From GCA-2697345 sp002697345 (GTDB lineage Bacteria > Pseudomonadota > Alphaproteobacteria > Rhodobacterales > Rhodobacteraceae): a DNA stretch of 64,000 nucleotides. Position 1 is the first letter of the stretch, and each line of letters begins with the position of its first letter. The notes under the pieces were generated by a model, which was not told the origin of the DNA, did no database searches, and saw nothing but the letters and a program-made list of their open reading frames with translations. The stretch is taken from positions 1,054,001 through 1,118,000 of the forward strand of contig CALSNB010000001.1 of the NCBI GenBank assembly GCA_943787605.1. The letters run 5' to 3'. Positions 37,901-46,730 of this stretch are shown here, piece by piece. The position numbers were made by a program, and so were the translations under genes.

Positions 37901-37929
37901 CAGATAGGTATGGCCAGTGACAGTGTCAA
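37901..37929 (-). promoter_or_regulatory. Sigma-70 type promoter of groESL
   Basis: On the minus strand TTGACA (37929-37924) and TATCTG (37906-37901) are spaced by exactly 17 bases. CIRCE follows at once, so the operator sits at about +1. Combined geometry makes this a secure call. Confidence 0.85.
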
Positions 37930-38127
37930 GTGCTGAACTGATAGAATTATTATTTTATTCAATAGTAGCTCTTTCTTTATAGCATTCATAATTAAGTTAA
38001 TTAAAATAGATAGAAGATATAGAACACCTTAATTTCTAAATAATGAAATAAAGGTACAGCTCTTTTAATCAAATTACAGATAAATTACATCAATGAAATA
38101 TATGATAATTAATGGACTAATCATGAC

Positions 38128-38156
38128 TTTACACAACCAAACATAAAAGCTATAAG
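38128..38156 (+). promoter_or_regulatory. Candidate promoter of hppA
   Basis: TTTACA (38128-38133) and TATAAG (38151-38156), each one base off consensus, are separated by 17 bases. Predicted start near 38163 leaves a leader of about 66 bases. The rest of the spacer from 37930 to 38228 is AT-rich and shows nothing else recognisable. Confidence 0.6.
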
Positions 38157-38228
38157 CACGTCGATTTTAAACTCTAAATAGGGTTTTTAAATAATAAAAT
38201 AAACTTTTTTAACAAAAGGATTCAATCC

Positions 38229-40259
38229 ATGCTTTCATCTGCAATGTTACCAATAGGCCTCGGCGCTCTTGGTATGATAGCTGCTCTTTTAACTTACATG
38301 AAAATTCTTCAAAGTTCCGGAGGCGCTGGACGAGTAAAAGAAATTGCCGATGAAATTCATCTTGGCGCTATGGTTTTCATGGCCGCAGAATATAAACGTC
38401 TCGCGATTTTTTGTTTGGTATGTATTGTTGCACTTTACTTTAGTCTTGGAGCCGGAACAGCAATTGCTTTTTTCTTAGGAGCGGCATGTTCAGGTGTTGC
38501 GGGATATATTGGAATGTATACGGCAACTCGTGCAAATGTTAGAACAGCAGTAGCCGCAAATACCAGTGGCGCTTCTGCAGCCTTGAATATAGCTTTTTCT
38601 GGTGGCTCGATAATGGGATTAACAGTAGCCTCCGTTGGCCTTCTGGGTGTAGGTATTTTATATCATTATATGGCAGGAAGTGTAGAAACAATCCACTCAA
38701 TTGAGGGGTTCGCAATGGGCGCCTCTTCTGTGGCACTATTTAGTCGTGTTGGTGGTGGAATTTTTACGAAAAGTGCTGATGTCGGTGCTGATTTGGTCGG
38801 CAAAGTAGAAGCAGGTATTCCTGAAGATGATCCTCGAAATCCTGCTGTAATTGCAGATAACGTTGGAGACAATGTCGGTGATGTAGCTGGGATGGGGTCA
38901 GATATTTTTGAGAGTTATTGTGGTTCTATGATTGCGTCTATTGCTTTGGCAGCGTCCATGTCATTAGTAGATGTAAACCATCTTGGTGGCGATAGGAGTG
39001 CTCTTCAATTTATGCCTTTAGCTCTTGCTTCCCTAGGACTTATTTGTTCGCTTGCAGGAATTCTTTCCGTTAGATTGTTTGCAAACAAAAGCCCAGATGT
39101 TGCCCTTCGTTTTGGAACAATAGGTTCTGCAGTTCTATTCATTGTTTTAGCTTATTTCTTGGTAGCCAATGCAGGCGTATCTGCAGGCGTATGGCAAGCA
39201 GTTCTAGTTGGCGCAGTCGGCGGCATAATTGTAGGTCTGATTACGGAATACTATACTGGAGGCCCTCCAGTACGGAAAATTGCCAAGGACGGAGAAACTG
39301 GCCCAGCCACAGTTATGATATCTGGTTTAGCAGTAGGAATGGAATCTGTTGCTCTTCCGGTATTAACTATTGCCGCTATCATATTTTTTGCCAACTTATC
39401 AGCAGGTCTGTACGGAGTAGGAATGGCTGCTGTTGGAATGCTAAGTACTGTGGGAATTACTATGGCTATTGACGCATATGGTCCAGTAGCTGACAATGCA
39501 GGTGGCATTGCAGAGATGGCTGAAATGGGTCCAGAAACTAGAGAAATTACAGATGGGCTTGATGAAGTTGGTAACACTACAGCTGCAATTGGTAAGGGTT
39601 TTGCTATTTCGGCAGCAGCACTAGCTGCTTTGGCATTGATCAGCGCTTACATCGAGAAAATTGCTGTAAGATGGGAAGCATTAAATCCAGGAAAAGACTT
39701 TACATTAGCGATAAATGATCCCCTGGTATTATGTGGAATGTTCATAGGTGGAATATTTCCATTCTTAGTGAGCTCTATGACAATGAGAGCAGTAGGAGAT
39801 GCTGCTTTTGAAATGATTGAAGAAGTACGTCGTCAGTTCAGGGAGATTCCTGGCTTGTTAGAAGGTAACGCTAAACCAGATACAGCGCGTTGTGTAGATA
39901 TCGCAACTAGAGCAGCACTACGAAAAATGATAGTTCCTGGCGCACTTGCTGTCCTCGCACCAGTTGTAATCGGTTTTGGTCTTGGTGCTGAAGCGTTAGG
40001 TGGTATGCTAGCTGGAGCACTTATATGTTGTGTTATGATGGCTTTGATGATGGCAAACGCAGGCGGAGCCTGGGATAATGCTAAAAAATACGTCGAGAAA
40101 GGTAATTTGGGCGGAAAGGGCTCTGATGTCCATAAAGCCGCAGTAGTAGGTGATACCGTTGGTGATCCGATGAAAGATACGTCTGGGCCAGCAATGAACA
40201 TTTTAATAAATGTAATGGCAATTGTTAGCCTAGTGATAGCTCCATTATTAATTTTGTAA
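38229..40259 (+). CDS. hppA: Membrane-bound cation-pumping pyrophosphatase, K+-dependent type
   Basis: A 676-residue integral membrane protein with about 16 helices that couples hydrolysis of pyrophosphate to H+ or Na+ transport. Catalytic segments are DVGADLVGKVE near residue 184, DDPRNPAVIADNVGDNVGDVAGMGSD near residue 200, DAYGPVADNAGGIAEM near residue 415, and GGAWDNAKKYVE with GDTVGDPMKDTSGPA near the end. GNTTAAIGKG has Ala452 and Gly455 where K+-independent enzymes carry Lys and Thr, so K+-dependence is predicted. Whether it pumps H+ or Na+ cannot be settled by eye. It has its own promoter and terminator. Confidence 0.95.
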   Translation: MLSSAMLPIGLGALGMIAALLTYMKILQSSGGAGRVKEIADEIHLGAMVFMAAEYKRLAIFCLVCIVALYFSLGAGTAIAFFLGAACSGVAGYIGMYTATRANVRTAVAANTSGASAALNIAFSGGSIMGLTVASVGLLGVGILYHYMAGSVETIHSIEGFAMGASSVALFSRVGGGIFTKSADVGADLVGKVEAGIPEDDPRNPAVIADNVGDNVGDVAGMGSDIFESYCGSMIASIALAASMSLVDVNHLGGDRSALQFMPLALASLGLICSLAGILSVRLFANKSPDVALRFGTIGSAVLFIVLAYFLVANAGVSAGVWQAVLVGAVGGIIVGLITEYYTGGPPVRKIAKDGETGPATVMISGLAVGMESVALPVLTIAAIIFFANLSAGLYGVGMAAVGMLSTVGITMAIDAYGPVADNAGGIAEMAEMGPETREITDGLDEVGNTTAAIGKGFAISAAALAALALISAYIEKIAVRWEALNPGKDFTLAINDPLVLCGMFIGGIFPFLVSSMTMRAVGDAAFEMIEEVRRQFREIPGLLEGNAKPDTARCVDIATRAALRKMIVPGALAVLAPVVIGFGLGAEALGGMLAGALICCVMMALMMANAGGAWDNAKKYVEKGNLGGKGSDVHKAAVVGDTVGDPMKDTSGPAMNILINVMAIVSLVIAPLLIL

Positions 40260-40288
40260 TTTATCAAAATTGATTATTATAAGTTTTA

Positions 40289-40319
40289 AAATGACCCATT
40301 AAATTGGGTCATTTTTTTT
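40289..40319 (+). terminator. Rho-independent terminator of hppA
   Basis: The stem AAATGACCCA / TGGGTCATTT with a 6-base loop is followed by a T run to 40319. It lies about 30 bases after the hppA stop. Confidence 0.9.
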
Positions 40320-40368
40320 ATCTAACTAAATGTCAAAAATAAAAAAATTCCTTGAGGTTAATTACTTA

Positions 40369-41242
40369 ATGACTAAAATAATCAATAATCTATCAGCAAT
40401 CTCTAATCAGTATAAAGCACTATTCGTAGATCTTTGGGGGTGTTTACACGACGGATATAAACCATTTTTAGAGGCGGTACACGCTCTTCAAACCTACAGA
40501 GCTAATGGAGGTCTAGTAATTCTAGTAACCAACGCACCAAGACATAGTAGTAGCGTTGAACAGCAGATTAAAAAAATTGGTATTGAACCCTCTAGCTGGG
40601 ATGCGATAGCCACGTCAGGAGACTCTGCTCGACATGCAATGTTCTCTGGGGTAGTGGGAAGAAAAATATACTTTATAGGCCAACCTCATGATATGAATTT
40701 CTTTGATCTACCGTCTATCTGAAGAGAAATTTGAAAGCATAACCTTGGTTCCTCTAAAAGAAGCAACCGGGATAGTGTGTTGCGGCCCATTCGATCCTTT
40801 GATCTCTCCAGACGAAAATTTAAGTGATTTTGAGTACGCTAAAGATAAAGGGCTTAAACTACTCTGTGCTAATCCAGATATAGTAGTTGACAGAGGTGAT
40901 ACCAGAGAGTGGTGCGCTGGCGCACTTGCTGCTCAATATACAAAAATGGGAGGTAAGAGTTTATATTTTGGAAAACCACATAAACCAATTTATAATCTAG
41001 CTCGTCTTCATCTTAAAAATTTAGATAACAGTATATTAGATGATGAAATTTTATGTATAGGGGATGGAATCTCGACCGATATAAAGGGTGCTATTGACGA
41101 AAAATTAGACTCTCTTTTCATATCTGGTGGACTTGCAGCAGTTGAAACAGGAACTAATGTTAAACCAGACAAAAAATTATTAAAAAAATATTTAGAAGTT
41201 ACAAAATCTAACCCAACATGGGTAATCGGAAGACTCAATTAA
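40369..41242 (+). pseudogene. HAD-superfamily class IIA hydrolase (TIGR01459-like), interrupted by a frameshift
   Basis: Two frames together make one HAD-IIA hydrolase of about 290 residues. Frame 1 (40369-40722) has ALFVDLWGCLHDG and LVTNAPR and stops after FFDLPSI. The +1 frame (from about 40703 to 41242) continues with SEEKFESITLVPLKEATGIVCCGPFD, GKPHKPIYNLARLH and CIGDGISTDIKGA. One surplus base near 40712-40722 (CCGTCTATCTGAAG) would explain it: dropping an A restores FDLPSSEEKFES. Both halves keep family motifs, so the lesion is very recent, a sequencing error, or read through by frameshifting. The start at 40369 has GAGGT upstream; an ATG at 40330 is the alternative. Substrate unknown. 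Confidence 0.8.
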
Positions 41243-41319
41243 AAATAAATCTGCAATAATTAGACAAATCAAAGTATATACAGTCTTGCACAGTGTCTTT
41301 AACGAGTTTACGTAATTTT

Positions 41320-42252
41320 ATGAGAATTTTTACAAACTATAACATAGCTGATGAACGCGATAGAAACGCCTCTATTGCTATAGGTAATTTTGATGGGGTT
41401 CACCTCGGTCATCAATCAATCATAAAATTAGCAAAAAATATGAACCCAGATAGCCAGTTGGGAGTTTTGACTTTTGACCCCCACCCTAGAGAGTTTTTTA
41501 GACCTGCAGACACAAATTTTCGATTAATGAATACACAGACTAAAAATAATAGATTAAAAAAGCTAGGTATAAAATTACTATACCAATTAGCTTTCAATCA
41601 AAAATTAGCTTCACTAACAGCAAGGGAATTTGCAGAAAAAGTTATTTCAAAAGGCTTAGGAGCCAAAAATGTGGTCGTTGGAGCCGATTTTTGTTTTGGG
41701 AAAGAGAGAGCAGGCACAGTCAAAATATTATCAGATTTAGGCTCAGAGCTAGGCTTTACTGTAGGAATCGCTGATATAGTAACAGGGAATGGAGAAATAT
41801 TATCCTCCACCAATATTCGTAAGTTGCTTTCTAATGGAAACACGCGGGAATCAGCAAAGATGTTAGGACACTGGCACAGAATAGACGGTAAGGTAATCTT
41901 AGGGGATCAAAGAGGTCGAGAGCTAGGTTATCCTACAGCAAATATCTCCCTAGAAGGACTGCATATGCCTAAACTTGGAGTTTATGCCGTGCTAGTTGAT
42001 ATCTTAAGTGGACCTCATCGCGGCTCTTACAAGGGAGCAGCGTCGATCGGATCCAAGCCAACGTTTGGAGAAAATGTTATAAATTGTGAAACATACATTT
42101 TTGATTTTCATGGAGATATTTATGGGGAAAGCATATCAGTCGGATTAGTCGATTTTCTGCGTCCTGAAGAGGCTTTTAAGACTGTGGATGAGCTAGTTAT
42201 ACAGATGAAATTAGACTGTGAAAAAGCATACTTAAAACTAAATAAACTATGA
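41320..42252 (+). CDS. ribF: Bifunctional riboflavin kinase / FAD synthetase
   Basis: A protein of about 310 residues making FMN and then FAD from riboflavin. The nucleotidyltransferase half has AIGNFDGVHLGHQSIIKLA near residue 21 and STNIRKLLSNG near residue 162. The kinase half has GRELGYPTANISL near residue 200 and SIGSKPTFGENVINCETYIFDFHGDIYGE. I start at 41320 (MRIFTNYNIADERDRN), the usual family opening. A GTG at 41293 would add nine residues. Neither start has a strong ribosome-binding site. Its stop overlaps the next gene (ATGA). Confidence 0.95.
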   Translation: MRIFTNYNIADERDRNASIAIGNFDGVHLGHQSIIKLAKNMNPDSQLGVLTFDPHPREFFRPADTNFRLMNTQTKNNRLKKLGIKLLYQLAFNQKLASLTAREFAEKVISKGLGAKNVVVGADFCFGKERAGTVKILSDLGSELGFTVGIADIVTGNGEILSSTNIRKLLSNGNTRESAKMLGHWHRIDGKVILGDQRGRELGYPTANISLEGLHMPKLGVYAVLVDILSGPHRGSYKGAASIGSKPTFGENVINCETYIFDFHGDIYGESISVGLVDFLRPEEAFKTVDELVIQMKLDCEKAYLKLNKL

Positions 42253-42725
42253 AACGTTCAAATCCAAAAGAGTCTATTTTAAGAGATGAGTTTTGGAATA
42301 AATTTTCTTTGGATAAATTAAGTCCGAAGGAATGGGAGGCTTTATGTGACGGTTGCGGCAAATGTTGTCTCCATAAGCTGGAAGACGAAGAAACTGGAGA
42401 GATCGAATTCACAAAGGTTTCTTGTAGATTATTAGATAGCCATAGTTGTAAGTGCGGGCAATACGAAACAAGGAAACAATTTGTTCCAGATTGTGTAGTT
42501 TTATCTCCAAATAATATAGATGAAGTTTCTTATTGGATGCCTCAAACATGTGCCTACCGTTTGTTGCATGAAGGTAAACCTCTTTATTCTTGGCATCCTT
42601 TAATATCTGGTAGCACGGATACTGTTCATCAAGCCGGTATGTCAGTAAGAGAGAAATGTATTCCAGAGTTTGAGGTTCCCGAAGAAGAGTGGGAAGACCA
42701 TATTATTGACGAGCCGGGAGTATGA
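42249..42725 (+). CDS. YcgN family cysteine-cluster protein (UPF0260)
   Basis: A 158-residue protein with the Cys-rich pattern CDGCGKCCLHKLEDEETGEIEFTKVSCRLLD near residue 37, then CKCGQYETRKQFVPDCV. It ends WEDHIIDEPGV. UPF0260/YcgN-like proteins probably bind zinc or an iron-sulfur centre; the function is not established. The ATG overlaps the ribF stop and the stop overlaps a small downstream ORF. Confidence 0.92.
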   Translation: MKRSNPKESILRDEFWNKFSLDKLSPKEWEALCDGCGKCCLHKLEDEETGEIEFTKVSCRLLDSHSCKCGQYETRKQFVPDCVVLSPNNIDEVSYWMPQTCAYRLLHEGKPLYSWHPLISGSTDTVHQAGMSVREKCIPEFEVPEEEWEDHIIDEPGV

Positions 42726-42916
42726 TCGTTAAAGCGACCGAAATTCAACTGAAAACAATTAAAAATAAAGAAAGTAGAAACAAAATAAATCCGTTTGTCT
42801 TTTACAGCTCTTCGATCACTACATATTTGTTCTATAAAAATTTTAACAAGTTAGAGAAATCTGACAACTCTATGTGTATCATTTTAAATGATATTCTTGT
42901 CTCTAAAAAATATTAG
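42722..42916 (+). CDS. Doubtful small ORF coupled to the YcgN-like gene
   Basis: A 64-residue ORF whose ATG overlaps the preceding stop (ATGA). It is rich in Lys, Asn, Ile and Ser, has no recognisable motif, and its composition could come from AT-rich non-coding DNA. The coupling is its only support. The remaining bases to prs hold a mini-ORF and its ribosome-binding site. Confidence 0.25.
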   Translation: MIVKATEIQLKTIKNKESRNKINPFVFYSSSITTYLFYKNFNKLEKSDNSMCIILNDILVSKKY

Positions 42917-42950
42917 CTACTAGTCATAGCTATATTTAGAGGTTAAAAGA

Positions 42951-42977
42951 ATGATGACTGAACGACTCGGGAAATGA
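42951..42977 (+). CDS. Mini-ORF (8 codons) directly upstream of prs
   Basis: ATG ATG ... TGA encodes MMTERLGK. AGAGG lies eight bases before its ATG, the best Shine-Dalgarno in this spacer. Its stop overlaps an ATG at 42974 in the prs frame. This suggests a short leader peptide coupled to prs translation. Chance is possible at this length. Confidence 0.35.
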   Translation: MMTERLGK

Positions 42978-42979
42978 AC

Positions 42980-44002
42980 ATGTCGACACATTCTGAACCG
43001 AAAATTATTGCTGGGAATGCTAACCTAGAGCTGGCCAGCGGAATAGTTAAGAGAATGTCTATGCACAGGGGTATGACTACTAAGCTCGTTGATGTCCGGG
43101 TAGAGAAATTTACAGATCAAGAGATATTTGTTGAGGTATATGAGAATGTACGTGGCGAAGACATGTTCATAATACAATCGACCTCTAATCCCGCAAATGA
43201 TAATCTCATGGAGTTATTAATAATTACTGATGCCCTTAAGAGGTCCTCTGCGTCCAGGATAACAGCAGTAATTCCATATTTTGGTTATGCTCGTCAAGAC
43301 AGAAGAACTAAGGCAAGAACCCCTATTTCAGCAAAACTTGTTTCAAATTTAATTTCGAGAGCAGGTGTTGAAAGAGTGTTAACTATGGATCTTCATGCAA
43401 CCCAGATTCAGGGCTTTTTCGACATTCCAGTAGATAACTTGTATGCATCGCCACTATTCTCTTTAGACATAAAACATCACTTCAAGGATAAATTAGATAA
43501 GATCATGTTAGTTTCTCCAGATGTTGGGGGAGTTGCTCGAGCTAGGGAGTTAGCACAACGACTAGGCGCACCCTTAGCAATAGTTGATAAGCGGCGTGAA
43601 AAGCCAGGCGAAGTGTCTGAGATGACACTTATAGGAGATGTTGTTGGAAAAAGTTGTATCCTAGTTGATGATATTTGCGATACAGCAGGAACTTTATGCA
43701 AAGCAGCAAGCTTACTTATAGATGCTGGAGCTATAGAGGTGCACGCCTATATAACTCACGGAGTACTAAGCGGTGAAGCGGTAAATAGAATTGAAGCGTC
43801 TAGTATGAAACAACTCATAATTACAGATTCAGTAGGGCCAAGTGAAGAGGTTGCTAATTCTAAGAAAATTAGAGTAATCCCGACAGCGCCGATGTTCGCT
43901 CAGGCCATCTTAAACATATGGGGTGGGACAAGTGTCTCATCCTTATTTAATGATGATAGTTTAGCACCCGTATATGAAGGTATGTATCCTAGCCTAATTT
44001 AG
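42980..44002 (+). CDS. prs: Ribose-phosphate pyrophosphokinase (PRPP synthetase)
   Basis: An enzyme of 340 residues making PRPP from ribose 5-phosphate and ATP for nucleotide, histidine and tryptophan synthesis. The ATP site includes FVEVYENVRGEDMFIIQSTSNPANDNLMELLI, then PYFGYARQDRRTKARTPISAKLV and DLHATQIQGFFDIPVDNLYA. The PRPP loop is CILVDDICDTAGTL. GGGAA sits six bases before the ATG at 42980; an ATG two codons earlier (42974) overlaps the mini-ORF stop and is the alternative. It converges on atpC with only 5 bases between the stops. Confidence 0.97.
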   Translation: MSTHSEPKIIAGNANLELASGIVKRMSMHRGMTTKLVDVRVEKFTDQEIFVEVYENVRGEDMFIIQSTSNPANDNLMELLIITDALKRSSASRITAVIPYFGYARQDRRTKARTPISAKLVSNLISRAGVERVLTMDLHATQIQGFFDIPVDNLYASPLFSLDIKHHFKDKLDKIMLVSPDVGGVARARELAQRLGAPLAIVDKRREKPGEVSEMTLIGDVVGKSCILVDDICDTAGTLCKAASLLIDAGAIEVHAYITHGVLSGEAVNRIEASSMKQLIITDSVGPSEEVANSKKIRVIPTAPMFAQAILNIWGGTSVSSLFNDDSLAPVYEGMYPSLI

Positions 44003-44007
44003 GAAAT

Positions 44008-44391
44008 TTAGATATCAGACAATGCTACTTCTAAATCAGAACAATATTTAGCAGTTGCATCAGATCCTATCTCTTCGTGTTTGAGTTTAGCATCCACAAT
44101 TAATTTATCTGCTACTGCTCTACTTAAATCGTCTTTAGTAAAGGCTTTCTCCGCCAAAACAGATGTTGTTTCAGCTGAAACTTCTGCAAAACCTCCAGTC
44201 ACAAAGTATTGCTCTTCTTTATCAGCAGTAAATATATTTATGAACCCTGGTCTTAAAGTTGTTATTATAGGTGCATGATCTGACATAGCAGAAAAATCTC
44301 CCTCTGAACCAGGTATATTTATCTCATTAGCTTTGACGGATACCAAGCTCTTTTCAGGCGAAACAAGGTCAAATTGTATTAATTTAGCCAT
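44008..44391 (-). CDS. atpC: ATP synthase F1 epsilon subunit
   Basis: A 127-residue subunit of the F1 central stalk. It has LIQFDLVSPEKSLVSVKANEINIPGSEGDFSAMSDHAPIITTLRPG, the beta-sandwich pattern of epsilon, and VTGGFAEVSAETTSVLAEKAF. The C-terminal helical part is short compared with E. coli. Last gene of atpHAGDC, 12 bases after atpD. Confidence 0.96.
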   Translation of the reverse strand: MAKLIQFDLVSPEKSLVSVKANEINIPGSEGDFSAMSDHAPIITTLRPGFINIFTADKEEQYFVTGGFAEVSAETTSVLAEKAFTKDDLSRAVADKLIVDAKLKHEEIGSDATAKYCSDLEVALSDI

Positions 44392-44403
44392 AACTATAAC
44401 TTT

Positions 44404-45834
44404 CTAAGCAGCACTAGCCGCCATTTTATTTGCTTTCTCAATAACTTCGTCAATACCGCCCACCATATAAAATGCTCCCTCTGGAAGGTGATCATACTCT
44501 CCGGCGACAACAGCCTTAAATGATTGTATTGTCTCTTCTAATGGGACTTGTTTTCCATCTGAACCAGTAAATACCTTAGCAACGTCGAAAGGTTGCGATA
44601 AGAATCTCTGAATTTTTCTAGCTCGTGTAACAGTAAGTTTATCTTCTTCACTAAGTTCATCCATACCTAGAATTGCAATAATATCTTGAAGAGATTTATA
44701 CCTCTGTAGTATTCCTTGAACATCTCTGGCAACATTATAATGCTCTTCCCCTACAATTGAAGGATCCATCAAACGAGAGTTCGAGTCTAGTGGATCAACA
44801 GCCGGGTAAATACCAATTTCTGAGATAGCCCGCGAAAGCACTGTAGTTGCGTCGAGGTGAGCAAACGAAGTTGCTGGTGCTGGATCTGTTAAGTCATCTG
44901 CGGGTACATAAACCGCTTGGACAGAAGTAATTGAACCTGCTTTGGTTGATGTAATCCGCTCTTGCATTGTTCCCATATCAGTCGCAAGTGTTGGTTGATA
45001 TCCAACAGCCGACGGAATTCTACCCAAAAGAGCCGAAACCTCTGAACCTGCTTGAGTAAATCGAAAAATATTATCTACAAAGAACAATACATCTGTTCCT
45101 GACTGGTCTCTAAATTGCTCGGCAAGAGTGAGACCAGTTAGGGCAACACGCATACGTGCTCCGGGTGGTTCATTCATCTGTCCATAAACAAGAGCAACTT
45201 TACTGTCTTCAAGGTTATCTGGAGTTATGACCTTACTTTCAATCATTTCATGATAAAGGTCATTTCCCTCTCTCGTCCGCTCTCCAACTCCTGCAAAAAC
45301 TGAGAATCCTGAATGTACTTTAGCAATATTGTTTATCAGTTCCATAATTAGAACCGTCTTTCCAACACCCGCACCTCCAAATAAACCAATTTTTCCACCT
45401 TTAGCATAGGGCGCTAATAGATCTATAACCTTTATACCAGTCTCTAAAAGAACTGACTCCGTCGCCTGCTCTGAAAAAGCTGGGGCGTCCTGATGAATTG
45501 AACGTGTTTCAGTTGCAGCCACAGGCCCGCCTTCGTCAACAGGCTCACCCACAACATTCAAGATTCGACCTAGTGTTGCATTTCCAACCGGCACCATAAT
45601 AGGGCCACCTGTATCAGTCACTTCTTGACCTCGCACCAAACCTTCTGTTGCATCCATAGCCACCGCTCGAACAGTATTTTCACCTAAATGCTGAGCAACT
45701 TCTAAAACTAGTTGTTTCCCATTATTTTGTGTAACTATCGAATTTAAAATTGCCGGCAGATTTTCTTCAAATTGTATATCTACAACTGCACCAATAATCT
45801 GCGTGATCTTACCTACTGACTTTGTTTTTGCCAT
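44404..45834 (-). CDS. atpD: ATP synthase F1 beta subunit
   Basis: A 476-residue catalytic subunit. The P-loop is GGAGVGKTVLI near residue 150, with GERTREGNDLYHEM and ALLGRIPSAVGYQPTLATDMG also visible. I start at 45834 (MAKTKSVGKITQIIGAVVDIQF). A TTG five codons upstream is in frame, but its second codon GAG is part of the GGAGAAAG ribosome-binding site for the ATG. Confidence 0.98.
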   Translation of the reverse strand: MAKTKSVGKITQIIGAVVDIQFEENLPAILNSIVTQNNGKQLVLEVAQHLGENTVRAVAMDATEGLVRGQEVTDTGGPIMVPVGNATLGRILNVVGEPVDEGGPVAATETRSIHQDAPAFSEQATESVLLETGIKVIDLLAPYAKGGKIGLFGGAGVGKTVLIMELINNIAKVHSGFSVFAGVGERTREGNDLYHEMIESKVITPDNLEDSKVALVYGQMNEPPGARMRVALTGLTLAEQFRDQSGTDVLFFVDNIFRFTQAGSEVSALLGRIPSAVGYQPTLATDMGTMQERITSTKAGSITSVQAVYVPADDLTDPAPATSFAHLDATTVLSRAISEIGIYPAVDPLDSNSRLMDPSIVGEEHYNVARDVQGILQRYKSLQDIIAILGMDELSEEDKLTVTRARKIQRFLSQPFDVAKVFTGSDGKQVPLEETIQSFKAVVAGEYDHLPEGAFYMVGGIDEVIEKANKMAASAA

Positions 45835-45852
45835 CTTAACTTTCTCCAAACC

Positions 45853-46716
45853 TTAGAGTGCTTCTGCACCCGATATGATTTCTATTAATTCATTGGTGAT
45901 TACAGCCTGCCTGGAACGGTTATACTGTATTATTAATTTATCGATCATTTCTCCTGCATTTCGTGTCGCACTATCCATTGCTGACATTCTTGCTCCTTGC
46001 TCGGATGCGCCATTCTCCAAAAGTGCTCTAAATATTTGTGCCGTAATAGACTGAGGTAATAAATCAATTAAAATTTCTTCTTCAGAGGGTTCATAATCAT
46101 ATGCAGTGGATTCAGTTGAAGCTTGAAAAACTGGCGGAATGAGCTGTTTCTCTGTAGGAATTTGACTCATTACACTCTCAAATTGAGAATAGTAAATTGT
46201 GGCTACGTCAAACTCACTATTATCAAACCTATTAAGTATATTTGAGGCGACTTCAACTGCATATGAATAGCTAGCGCCCTTCATTTCAGTTAAATCGACA
46301 TGCCCTACAAAATATTCACCAAATTCTCTCTTCAGTGAATCTCTACCTTTTTTTCCAACTGTCAATATTTTTACTGACTTACCTTCAGAAATAAGCTTGC
46401 TCGCCTTTAATTTGGCAAGCTTTGCAATGTTTGAATTAAAGCCTCCACAAAGGCCTCTTTCTGCAGTCATAACAATCAACAAATGGTTTGTATCAGCTCC
46501 AGTTCCAATCAATAGTGGGGGTCCACTGTCGACTCCCATTGAAGCAGTCAATCCCGACATTACTGAATCAAAACGATCTGAATATGGTCTACCTGAAACA
46601 GCTGCCTCTTGAGCACGACGTAATTTTGCCGCTGCAACCATTTGCATCGCTTTAGTTATTTTTCGGGTAGATTTAACAGACTCTATCCTATTCTTAAGGT
46701 CCTTTAAGCTTGGCAA
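45853..46716 (-). CDS. atpG: ATP synthase F1 gamma subunit
   Basis: A 287-residue rotor shaft. It begins MPSLKDLKNRIESVKSTRKITKAMQMVAAAKLRRAQ, and the C-terminal helix is ENGASEQGARMSAMDSATRNAGEMIDKLIIQYNRSRQAVITNELIEIISGAEAL. GLCGGFN in the middle domain is typical. It lies between atpA (14 bases) and atpD (18 bases). Confidence 0.98.
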   Translation of the reverse strand: MPSLKDLKNRIESVKSTRKITKAMQMVAAAKLRRAQEAAVSGRPYSDRFDSVMSGLTASMGVDSGPPLLIGTGADTNHLLIVMTAERGLCGGFNSNIAKLAKLKASKLISEGKSVKILTVGKKGRDSLKREFGEYFVGHVDLTEMKGASYSYAVEVASNILNRFDNSEFDVATIYYSQFESVMSQIPTEKQLIPPVFQASTESTAYDYEPSEEEILIDLLPQSITAQIFRALLENGASEQGARMSAMDSATRNAGEMIDKLIIQYNRSRQAVITNELIEIISGAEAL

Positions 46717-46730
46717 GGCCTCATCTCCTT

